From assembly GCA_947000775.1 (NCBI GenBank), contig CAMQGK010000552.1, positions 914,501 to 978,500 on the forward strand: a DNA stretch of 64,000 bases. The letters run 5' to 3'. Below the pieces are notes generated by a model. It did not search any database and was not told the origin of the DNA. It was given only the letters and a program-made list of their open reading frames with translations. The DNA comes from Pterois miles. Its lineage: Eukaryota; Chordata; Actinopteri; Perciformes; Scorpaenidae. Position 1 is the first letter of the stretch. Each line of letters starts with the position of its first letter. The position numbers were made by a program, and so were the translations under genes. Below, piece after piece: positions 35,901 to 45,958 of this stretch.

Positions 35901-38900
35901 AAAATGAAATAAAATATGCGGAGAGGTTGTTTATGACTTTTTGAGGTCTTGCATTCATATAAATAGAGATTGTTTAAGGTGCTACAACTACCCATATATA
36001 GATGAGAGAGTGCAGTGACAGTAGCTGTACTCACTCTCTTTGGTGGGTGTGAGGAAACGCACGATGGGTGAGTAGATGTTTCTGGCTGTTGTATTGCGAG
36101 GAGATGCTGGGTCGATCTCTGACAGTATGCGCTCATGGCGCATGATGGGCCTGATCGGAGTCTTGAAAGCCAAGTCTAGACCGCAAAGAGACGAGCAGTC
36201 AGTAAACACAAAAACAAGAGTGGTGGATAGCATAAGGAATTTATATTCAGGAAAACCAATATGTTAATATATTTTTAACAAAGCATCTTTGAGACGAAGT
36301 GGAAGCTGCCAAGCATACCAGTTTCTCTGTCATCAACAGCGATGGCTCTCTTCCTTGCCCGGCCACGAGGCAGCGGGCGCCTCGTCATTGTGGGAATTTC
36401 GTCGTCTGAGTGGTGGCTGTCATTATCCAAGTTCTCTTCATCCTACACAGTAAAAAGTTTTTAAAAAAGTCATTGATGGAGACAAGAGGTGTGATTGTTG
36501 GGATGAGTTCAGACCAAAATACCAAACACCACCACAAATGTAAGAGGTCTTTTAACAAGCACCTTAATGCCCAATAGCATCCTGCTGTTTCAGCACAGCT
36601 GTGGGAAAACTGAGGGTAACTCACAATAAGTTACTCTTACCACAGAGCGCTCCAGGGATGACGTATTTGTTGTACGTCATCCCAGAAGTTAGCATCACCC
36701 TTGGTTCCATCGACAAAAAAAAATTCAAAAAATTTTGGATCATTTTTACACATATTTATAATACTTACACACTTTGTTCAGCAAGATAATCTTCACGAAT
36801 GAACACCACTTTTGAGATTTTTCCAACGTGAATGAAATCACCAGAGGTAAAAACCTAAAGTTGGGGTATAAACGAACTACACCACGGTTGCATCGGCGTG
36901 AATATACACAACAAGGTGGACAAAGCAGCGTCATAATTAGTATGTTTAGTTAGACACATAACGGCTTCAAAATTCATGAGTGGGGTATTTGTTGATGTAT
37001 TTTATGTCATAGAACAAAACATTAGAATCTCTTCAGCTTGTGTTAACCACAGACCTTATTTCAGGCATCTAGGTAAAACCCTTTTCATTCCTGTTCTCTA
37101 TTCATGCAATTCTGTGTAACTAAAGTGGAAAACATACACTGAAAATACCATAATACTCTTTAAAGAAGTAGGAAAATTACAGTTACTCTCTCCTCCAATA
37201 AAGTGTTCTGAGTTGCATGGACATAGTGTAACATTATGCATGAAGCCTGGGTCTTTGAAACAGACAAACACCAACATGAATACTACATGATTGTGCTATT
37301 ATTCAAATGCAAAACAGACACAAACAGACAAAAGGCTTTACTACAACGAAGCGGATCGATTTCAGAGTTTAAATGTCTGCAGGAAAGAAAAGCTGCACAG
37401 AGTTACTTGTACTGCCAACAAGGTGCTGTGATGGTGTGTTAATAATACATTTCATTGAACCACAACGACCACAATGGACATAAGTCCTGTGATTCTTTTG
37501 GGTTATACTTGTTCTTTTAACTGAGCTTGTGCATTGGTACTGTAATCATGTAAGTGTCATTTTTAAAATAATCAGTGAAATAAACAAAAACACATTTCAT
37601 TGCAAGATTATGCATCACTGTGTGTTGATATTTGGCCCGTGACCATGTCAGCACCAGGAGCATTGGTTTGCATTATGAAACAGTAGACACTGTGTGTCAG
37701 TCCTGCACTATACTGTATGATCATGTGTGTCTGTTGTATTTTACTTGCGTTTCTTTAATAATGCAACAGTCACAACAAAGGAAATGCTCACATGTGAGCA
37801 ATGAACAAAACAAGAGAGCAAGCATACATTGCTGGAGTCCTGCGTGTAAACAGTCCGCATGCATGTGACCTGGTGACCTACTTTTACTGAGACCCCCGAG
37901 CACGCAACTGGACTGTGTAATCCTCTACTGCAGCATCAATCCCCTGTCAGACACCACGTCAGAGAGCCGCCGTTCTGAACTGTATGTAAAAGCATCACGA
38001 AGGACTGGTGATGTCTACATGTCGTGGACTTGTGTTGAATATGACTGGATTGCTTCGTCTACTGCATTCTGCTCCTCAAATTAGGGAAGTATGTGTACAG
38101 TGTTTGCCTGATACGGATGAAGACGCCATCAAAACGAAGCTAAAAGGTGACATATACAGGTGTAGTTAATTTCTAACTCAGTGTGTTCAATTTAAGTAAT
38201 AGAGAGCTAACACAAGATAAAGTGGGTCACCGTCCAAGGCATAATAAAATGATCAAAAACAATGACAAGATTTGGTCTATCATAGTTTGTTAACATTAGA
38301 TTATAAACAAAAACAGCTCAAGTGCAACAACATTCAACAGCACCACAAACAACAACGTCCAAAATGATAAAGCTGAATCAATACCTCTCTAAATCAGCAG
38401 GGGTGTAACAAAATATCGATACACAAGTATCGCAATGTTATGCTCAATTCAATCTTTCAGAGGTTGTAGTGGACTCAGTTTTAAAGTTACTAGTATCCTT
38501 TAAAACTAGAAAACACAATGAATCCATTAGTGCCAAGCATGTCCTACCAGCCTGTTGAGGAGGCTAAATAATGTTCCAAAGTTACGCTAAAACTAGCATG
38601 GATGTTCAGAGGGCTCCCTTGACCTCTGACCTCAACATATGTGAATGTAAATGGGCTCTATGGGTACTCACAAGTCTCCCCTTTACAGACATGCCCACTG
38701 TATTTATCATAAAGTACACCACATGCAGATTGGGGTGAACACCTTGCAGTTTTTAGCATACAGTCGTTGTTGCCTATTCTAAATGTGTGTGTTTCTGGTG
38801 TGATCGTGACAGTTTTCTTGAAATTAGAGCTTAAAAAACGAAAATCACAATATCTCGCCTTGCTTACAGTGTCGCGATATATTTAACCATCGACCCTGGA

Positions 38901-39513
38901 TCATGATACGTATCGTATCACCAGATTCTTGCCAACACAGCCATTTAAAACAGTAAGAAAAACTAATATAACCTTGATGGTGATGCTGTTAAGCTGCGTT
39001 AGCTTTTAGCTAGGTGTACCAAACAAACTGGCAGCAATGTAAATTATCACCCCCTTGTCACAATATTTGACGCCAGCAGTTTCGAGCGCTTGTAAACCAA
39101 GAATGAGAAAATATGAGTCGTTAGTTAACATGAAGCAAAGCGGTGATGAAAAGCCACCTGTCGTCCAGATGTTGCTAGCTAACGTTAGCAACGCCGTCCA
39201 CCGTTTTGTTATGAGAACAGACTAGCAATGCTAACCCACGTTAGCATCTGGATCACAGGCTAACGTTACTTCCACTACTAAACCCGGAAACTTACATGAT
39301 GCTCATTTGTACCACCACCGTGTTTCGAGGCTACTACAACGCCACAAACTGGGACACTAATCGTAGTAAAAGATAATATGTTACCTTGGTTTGGAGAGGG
39401 CTCTCTGTCCCCGATAAGCCAGTTCGTCTCGGGGTCGCTTTGTTGATCTGTCGGCGGTTGCCTCTCGGCGTCTGCAAGCAAGACGTGACGGTTTTTTGAG
39501 ACCTAAGTCTCAT
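26923..39513 (-). CDS. ctdspl3: CTD small phosphatase-like protein (CTDSPL2/CTDSPL3 type, FCP1 homology/HAD fold)
   Basis: Coding exons (5' to 3'): 39385-39513, 36319-36442, 36035-36175, 35126-35234, 33829-33940, 31781-31867, 31277-31339, 30889-30968, 28909-29035, 28445-28540, 26923-26988. They total 1,134 nt and give 377 aa; every junction is GT-AG with matching phase. It starts MRLRSQKTVTS, close to the MRLRTRK start of CTDSPL2. Residues 44-60 are acidic and 64-80 basic, resembling a nuclear signal. The FCP1/HAD domain covers about 195-355: VVDLEETLMFSSLN (catalytic loop), VYMVLRPHVKEFL, FVYTCAKKDYAEKILDILDP, HRLYQDDC, YIKDL (K299) and VVLDNAPHTYPY (D315). The family removes phosphate from serine in proteins such as the RNA polymerase II tail. 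The usual DxDxT motif reads D204-L-E206-E-T208, so the second Asp is Glu. Family membership is sure; the symbol ctdspl3 is tentative, from memory. Confidence 0.9.
27372..27480. repeat. Fragment of hAT-like AGGGCTGCAACTAA repeat
   Basis: GTAAGGCTGCAACTAACGAT followed by ATTTTCTCAATTAATAGC, then TTGGTCTATA, matches the left part of the element at 15599-15905 and is then interrupted. It lies in the last intron of the phosphatase-like gene. Confidence 0.6.
28080..28093. repeat. Poly-G run
   Basis: A run of about 14 Gs in the last intron of the phosphatase-like gene. Confidence 0.9.
29168..29260. repeat. Short interspersed DNA repeat end (CAGTGGCCACTTTATTAGG type)
   Basis: CTCAGTGGCCACTTTATTAG followed by GTACACCT is the end of a widespread vertebrate/fish DNA element. 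The remainder could not be followed. It lies in an intron of the phosphatase-like gene. Confidence 0.55.
31711..31755 (+). repeat. LINE-type 3' tail with ATCTT repeats
   Basis: AATTTCCCTCCGGGGATTAA, then TAAAGGTTCATCTTATCTT, the typical fish LINE 3' tail. It ends about 25 bases from a splice donor (31779-31780) of the phosphatase-like gene. Confidence 0.55.
34147..35042 (+). repeat. hAT-like repeat, copy 2 of the four-copy family, with nested foldback
   Basis: It begins with TTTAACACGATAATAACGC and ends with AATGACAGCCCTA. The core matches 18527-19174 closely (CTCAAGATATGTGGATG, GGTACCCACGAGTCTC, CAGACATGCCCACTTTATG, GAGGGTTTCTGGACAATATT). A foldback at 34880-34979 sits near the right end and accounts for much of its extra length. 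It lies in the intron before the exon at 33829-33940. Confidence 0.8.
34880..34979. repeat. Nested foldback: 36-bp inverted repeat
   Basis: Arms 34880-34915 and 34944-34979 pair at 33 of 36 positions around a 28-base loop. The arm begins CTGACAACAATTGAATCGAA. The unit interrupts the right part of the hAT-like copy 34147-35042, so it is either a later insertion or a captured hairpin. Confidence 0.85.
38404..38945 (+). repeat. Mosaic hAT-like repeat, copy 3
   Basis: The outer ends are of the TATCG type: GGGGTGTAACAAAATATCG at the left and TATCGTATCACCAGATTCTT at the right, as at 206-579. The interior (GACCTCTGACCTCAACATAT, GGTACTCACAAGTCTCC, CAGACATGCCCACTG) belongs to the family of 18527-19174. 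Two families share one copy. It lies in the first intron of the phosphatase-like gene. Confidence 0.7.
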
Positions 39514-39760
39514 TTTTCTTCTTCAAGTGGGACGTGTAAACATCGACACACAAAATCCTCCACTGTGATGAAGCTAGATAATCGCTCTGAGTCCAATTCT
39601 TCGCTCGTTCCCCCCCCAGTCTCGCTTCGGCGGCGGCGGAGACTCGGTGTAACTCCGCCCCGCTGAGCCCCGTGTCTTCTCGAATCATGGAGCAGTGGGT
39701 TTGAATCTGCCGGGGTGCGATAGGTTCAACACCGCGGACACTGCTATTGGGCGGTGCTTC
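39514..39760 (-). promoter_or_regulatory. Probable promoter/5' UTR of the phosphatase-like gene
   Basis: A CpG-rich stretch just upstream of the ATG at 39513. On the minus strand it contains CCAAT directly next to a GC-rich CCGCCC (39746-39754), a usual arrangement in TATA-less housekeeping promoters. The start site was not located. Confidence 0.45.
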
Positions 39761-39892
39761 GGAGAGGGACTGCCTCAACGTGAGACGCCAGTCACATTGC
39801 AGGGCGAGAAACCTCATATTAAACGCAATTTTCTCTCATTTCAAATGCATAAAAGGATCAAATGCTGGATCAATATAGGAAGACTTACTAAT

Positions 39893-40127
39893 ACACAAAG
39901 ATATTGAGAAACATTTTTTTGGGTCCCATTTACCCCAATGTTAACGAAAATTTCAAAGTGATCCGGATCCCCCCCAAAATTAAATCAGTTCTTCTTTTTC
40001 ACATTTTCGACACACCCTGAAAATTTCATCAAAATCCGTCCATAAGTTTTTGAGTTATCTTGAACACAGACAAACAAACAGGCAGATAAACGCCAGCAAA
40101 AACATAACTTCCTTGGTGGAGGTAATA
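39893..40127 (-). repeat. CCTCCGCCAAGGAGG-type repeat, truncated copy
   Basis: Inverted relative to 21652-22216. It matches TGGACGGATTTTGATGAAAT and GTGTTCAAGATAACTC on the minus strand and ends with a variant CCTCCACCAAGGAAG. It lacks the distal half found in the other copy. Confidence 0.75.
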
Positions 40128-40129
40128 AT

Positions 40130-40620
40130 AATAATGTTCCTCTGTCTTCTCAGTGGTCCTGATGGCATCTGCAAGATTTCACAGACTGGAGGAAAACAAC
40201 CAATCAGAGCTGAGCTGGTGCCTGTCGTCTCTGAGCAGCTGTCAATCACTCAAACTCTGATCAACTGGTCAAACTAGGCAGCGCTGATCAAATATGAATC
40301 AATATTCTGCTACCGTAATACACATTTCTCACCTTGAATGTTTTCAGAAACATCTTGTAGTTACTGTTTAGCAAACTTTCTCATTTTACAGCTAAAGAAT
40401 ATTGATTCATATTTGATCAGCGCTGCCTAGTTTGATTTGATTGGAGTTTGCCAGTGATTGACAGCTGCCACCTTGAATGAACAGCCAATAGAAATGCTCT
40501 CTCTCTGTGAAATGACCTGTGATTGGTCTTCTGTCACGGTCTTTTAAAGCCTGAAAACAGAGCCAAGAGGAGTTGCAGAAGTCTAGTTTCCTCTCAGACC
40601 ACTGAAATTACAATATGCTG
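40130..40620. mobile_element. Foldback MITE-like element with a perfect 40-bp inverted repeat
   Basis: Arms 40269-40308 and 40396-40435 are exact reverse complements (40 of 40) around an 87-base spacer; the arm begins TCAAACTAGGCAGCGCTGAT. Weaker complementarity continues outside (GAGCAGCTGTCAATCACTC on the left against GTGATTGACAGCTGCC on the right; ACCAATCAGAG against TGTGATTGGTC). The outer limits are approximate. No reading frame of note. Confidence 0.75.
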
Positions 40621-43078
40621 AAACATTATTATAGATTTTTTGTCCAGTGATGCCAAAAATATTCTGCCTACTGAAAGTTTAAGTAGCTACAGTTTTGAGG
40701 TACTTGTATTTGAGTATTCATTTTCTGCTCCTTTATACTTCTACTCCACTAAATCTGAGGGAAATATTGCACTTTTTACTCCACTACATTATTTCTGACA
40801 ACTTTAGTTACTTCATAGATTCAGATTATCAAAATAAAATACTGTATAATCAACAGTATGATGATGTATTATAGATTAAAATACTCAGCAGTATATTAAG
40901 TCATTAAAATGACCTCCACCTTTACCAGCTGCAACACTGAAGTGATGAACACATTAATGCATCAATAATTATAATACAATAATATAATATAATGTATATT
41001 ATTAAAGAGGACTTTTACTTTTGGTACTTTAAGTTTAGTTCAATGCTGATAGGCTGAGAGTTTTGAACATTTCCTCAAAAACTGTAGGCCTGCTTATTTA
41101 TTTGAGTATTTTCATTTTTTGCTACTTTATACTTCTACTCTACACTAAAATAGATATTGTAGATAGATTGTAGATATTGCAGATATTGTACTTTTAAATA
41201 AATAATGTTAAGACAATTTAATAATAAGATAATAAAGGTACATGTATATTTCTGGATTCACAATAAAATTGAATCCCTCATTATGCAGACGAGGCTGTAA
41301 AAGGTTGTATTCTGTTAAATAAAATAATTAGTTTACACGCTGGCGTGGAGCTTTATGGCGCCAGCATCGACCTTATTGAGTACATAATTAACACATTATA
41401 ATTAAAGACTTAGTTTACCGATTGTAAATTAAAAAAAAACATCAGAAACTCTGATGACATTTAAGAAAAGTGATATTTTATTTATTTCAGATTCAAAATA
41501 AAAGTATTCACACAAACACATATTGAGTAAATAGGCAAGAATAGCTCTTCACCCTTCAAATACAAAGAAAACAAAAAAATAGTTGCATTATCCACCGCCA
41601 CTTCACTGTTACCGTGGTTACCGGGAGACATCCCATTTATTAAAAAAAAAAAAAAGTAATCATTTATAGAAAAAGAAGGAATAAGCACACATAATAGAAC
41701 AGACTGAAAAATGACTCGTAGTACTAATGGTGGTACTAGAAACAGTACTTGTTGTAGTACTGAGTAGTAGTAAGCTGTTGAGCTGGAGGTTCCCTGTTGA
41801 TGCTCAAATCAACTAAACAGCAGAAGAGTTACGAAGGCGTAACACAAAGAGTGAAACGAGAGGCAGAGGAAGACGAACCAGAGTCCAAAAGAAACCTCTC
41901 AGTCACTTAGCAGGGTGATAAATATATCTGCTGAGAGTATTTTTATTTGTTTCCAGACAAGATAATGATATAAATACATCACAATACTTGTTTTAAATTC
42001 AATATTGCGTGATTGAAACTAATCTTGAAGTACTATACTGATACGTTGGGAGTAAATTTCAGACCCTGGTGCCCACTCTCACACCCTCTTTGTGTACCCA
42101 CTAAACTGTAACTGGGTTAAATGCATCAATCTGGAGGTAGAGGTAGATTTTCCTGAGAAGTTGTAAGAGACAAGAGCCTTGTTTCAGTTGTGAAGTTAAC
42201 TTGAAGGCATGCTTCTGTAAAATAATCACATTATTAAATCATCATTATCGCTATATTAATAAATCTGCTCTAAATGTAATATCTGTGTGCCGGGGGTTGC
42301 TACAGCATATCCACAAAAAACGCAAAGAAAGAGAAAATAAACAATATGAACATGATATAATTCACAGCCCTAAAAAGCCATTACTTAATGAATCTTTGTA
42401 ATACAGGTTAATTCATACAATTGTCACAGCAGAAGGCATCTTGTTGTTTTCGTTGTCCACAGTCCCCCTGATGGAGGGAAAGTCAGTGGTGAAGTTCAGT
42501 CAAAAGCCCCTAAAACCCCACATGCACCTTAACCCGTAAATGTCCCAGCAGAATATCCATGTCGGCACCATGTGAACAGGAGTCAAATTTCCATGCAAGA
42601 CACTCTGGATCTAGTAAGGTTTCTTTAGCTACAGCTCTGGTGGGAGTAAAAGCAGCAGTAATTCAAGGTGAAACACTTGAAGGTTATAACATATAGTGAG
42701 CAAGCCGACCACAAGAGACTCAGACGGGTAGAGCTGATTGGGAGTCAGCCCCTGAAAAGCACTGTGCTCACTACCGTCCTTGTCGGGGAAATCAAACTCC
42801 AAGACAAACATTTAGCATGTGATGAAAATGTGTCTGATCTGTACAACAGCACATGAATGCACCAAACAAGCAGACTTTTTAAACCAACCAAAGCTTTAAA
42901 ACTGCATTACCACACAACAATAATGTAACTTTGACAAAAAAAAAAAAAAGAAAAGAAGCAAGACACAAAGTCTAATCTAATGATGAAAACAAAGCAGCTA
43001 CACAGACACATAAAAAGCAGCTGGTAGCATTTGGAAAAAAATACTTTCTGAACCAAAAACCTGCTGGAAACTCTTTCC

Positions 43079-43104
43079 AAAAAAAAAAAAAAAAAAAAAA
43101 AAAC
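43079..43104. repeat. Poly-A run
   Basis: About 24 As, followed by A-rich AACAACAAAAAAACAAC. It could be a retroposed tail, but no attached element was identified. Confidence 0.9.
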
Positions 43105-44707
43105 AACAAAAAAACAACCTGTGTTTTCATACAGAGTTAAGACTGATACAGCTGTCGCAGCTCCAGTGTTTCTTAAAATACGGAGGAACCTGTCTGATCA
43201 CAGCTACAGAGAAACAAGCAGGACAGGATGTTTGATTATTGACTGGATGCCTCTAACAGAGCTGTCTGGTTTCAGTGGAGCATTTTAACGTCCAGTGATG
43301 ATCTAAAGAGGCTTCGTCACCTCAACAAGGAAATCACTCTGGACACACTGGATATGAACACAGAAAATATGTCACACTGGGTAATTGCAGCCTTAGCTCT
43401 TTTCCATTTAGGAAATCTGAACTGATTGTGCGTCGTAACAAAAACTTTCCACTGAGGGGCGCTCTTAGTAAAGACATTGAACTGAACCCTCAGTGGCATC
43501 TCAGGCTCCCCTTGCATACAGTATAACCAAAGGTGATGTCTGATTGTCTGTGGTCATTACAATCTCTTTCAAAGTCTTTATGAGCCAGCATCAGCAACAT
43601 TTTGATGAGGTTTCTCTGCTCGAACATAAGTCTGTTGCGGCTGAAGCAAGGAAATCTGCCAAAGCTTTATGAGTTCTTGAGGTAGAAACGGGGTTTGATT
43701 GTGGTTGAAGGGATGTCAGAGTGTTTGGAGGTATACAGCGTTGTCATAACGTCTCCTGATTGTCACTACCACGCAATTAAAAAGCTTCCCTGAAGATGCT
43801 GCCGCGCATGTACTGAAAGAGAGAGCCAGAGAGCTGCTGTACCTCCGCTGTTCAAATGCAAATATCTCACAGAGCAGGTCGATAGATATATACATGATAA
43901 ACATGGATCCATCGAAGGGGGCAGGTGCTTGAACGTTGCCTCAGGGGCCAAAAGGTCACAGGGTCAAATCTAAAGAAGCAATGTTGATCCTTTAGATCAG
44001 TATTGATTGAATTTTGCTTTCTCCAGCAGAACCTCCTCCCCCAAACTAATGCTTTGAGCCACAGCGTATCTCTATTTGATTGTCAGCCATTAACCAGCAA
44101 CTCTGACATCTGCTGCTCGTGCAGAAAGAGAAATGCTGGGCTTTCTGTGTGCCACCAAGCATCTCATTACGTTGTAATTTCTGAAATTCACAGCTGCTTT
44201 CACAGAGGAATCAAAGAGAAATACAACGCTATAATGTGGATTCATTTTTCACCCTGGGTCCTTTTGTCACAGATGGCCTATATGCCTATACATCAGCATA
44301 TATACACCACCATTACTGTAGAGACTATTCTGCCCTACATAGACAAAACACAGTAACTACATATCATATTTGGTCAGAACTGAGCTAGGTACAGAATCTG
44401 ATATTTTGACATTGTACTTTACCATAAAACAAATTGTGCCATCAAATGTATATTTTTGGAGGGAAAGAATACAGAGGTAAAAACAAAACTGCGGTGACAA
44501 GTTTTTTTCAATTCAGAAATGCACATTTTCTTCCTCTGTAACAAATCTGCACTGAGAACCTGATCAATAATCAAACATGGCCGTCAAAATGGCACGAAAG
44601 CCTTGTATGTTGCAGCCAAGCCATGACAGTGTACAAGGCAAAATGGTTGACGAGTCCGCTGAATTGATGCAACATCTGCAAAACAACTAACTCTTCCCCA
44701 AACAACT

Positions 44708-44708
<1 letters not shown>

Positions 44709-44749
<41 letters not shown>
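44709..44749. repeat. (GATA)n microsatellite
   Basis: About ten uninterrupted GATA units. Confidence 0.97.
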
Positions 44750-44750
<1 letters not shown>

Positions 44751-45467
44751 ACTCATGACGTAAACAACGCACGTTACTATCTGTAGCTCTTCTCCGTCTG
44801 TAATACGGCATCTGCGAATGTTTCTCTGACACAAAAACAATTTCATTGGTGGAGTTTAACAGTCAGAGCCAGAGAGCTGCTGTTTGTGAGAAGCATTATA
44901 CTGATATTCGGTGAGGTAGAAAAATGCTGATGAAGGGAAAACCATGCACGCTAGTCCCGCTACGTTGTTTGCCGCTTTGTCCAGATATAGAGCCACAACA
45001 GGAGCAGCAGTCTGTGCCACCTTTAGGTCAGGAAAGCAGTTTCTGTTGCCGTTTTGACACTTGTGCCACCTGCAGGCAACAACTATTAGAACTTTCCCTG
45101 TTAGCACTGCTGTTTGGGAGTGTTTGAGGTTTTGCATTTCTTATTTTAAACCAGCACTTTTTTAACAAAGTTCTGTATTTGGTGTTGAGGAGTTGAACTA
45201 TAAATTTAATATGGGTCTGAGAAAGCTCAAGGTTAAAGAAAAAAGCGTTAACAGTTGATGTTGTACATCCACAAGTTGACACAAGAGTGTTTAATGACCA
45301 CTGAAGGTTATTGAGATGCGATATTATCATTATTATTTACAGAATCTGTTATGTTGTGTGTGTTGCAAGGTCTCGACTGGATGGAGCTGAACCGTCATTA
45401 CGGACATGTGGCTAGCTGTCCCCACAATAGTTATTCCTTATAACAACTGTTAGTTTATTGTAAAAAA

Positions 45468-45958
45468 TGGGGCTGTCAGTTGATCAAAATAGTTAATTGT
45501 GATTAATCACAAATTAATTGTCTTTGTTATCTGTTCAAAATGTACCTTAAAAGGATATTTGTCAAGTATTTTATAATCTTATCAGCATGGGAGTGGAATA
45601 TGGAATATGCTGCTTTCTGCAATATTCATTATAATTAACAGCACAAAATAATAGCAAATATTGTCCAGAAACCCTCACAGGTACTGCATTTAGTATAAAA
45701 ATTGTGCTCAAATCATAACATGCCAAACTCAAATTCCTCGCCGATATTTAGTACATTTGGAGCATTATTTAGCCTCCTTTGCGGCAAGCTAGTATGTCAT
45801 ACCAATAGATTCCTTAAGTTTTCTAGTTTCATGTGATACCAGTATCGTCACTCTAGTTTGCTTCTAGTTTGCCAGCTGTGTAATGCTTTAAAGAAATCAG
45901 TGGCATTAATACGACTTTGCGTTAACGCGTTATTATCGTGTTAACTTCGACAACCCTA
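45468..45958 (-). repeat. hAT-like repeat, copy 4 (inverted)
   Basis: It begins GGGGCTGTCAGTTGATC and ends GTTAACTTCGACAACCCTAG, the opposite orientation to copies 1-3. The core AATATTGTCCAGAAACCCTC is the reverse of the shared core. The flanks TAAAAAAT and TAAAAATG suggest a near-identical 8-bp duplication. Confidence 0.75.

Noticed and set aside
44003..44356. 117-codon open frame in the arid3a 3' flank
   Set aside because: No recognisable domain and no codon or splice support; the region looks like ordinary 3' UTR or intergenic sequence.
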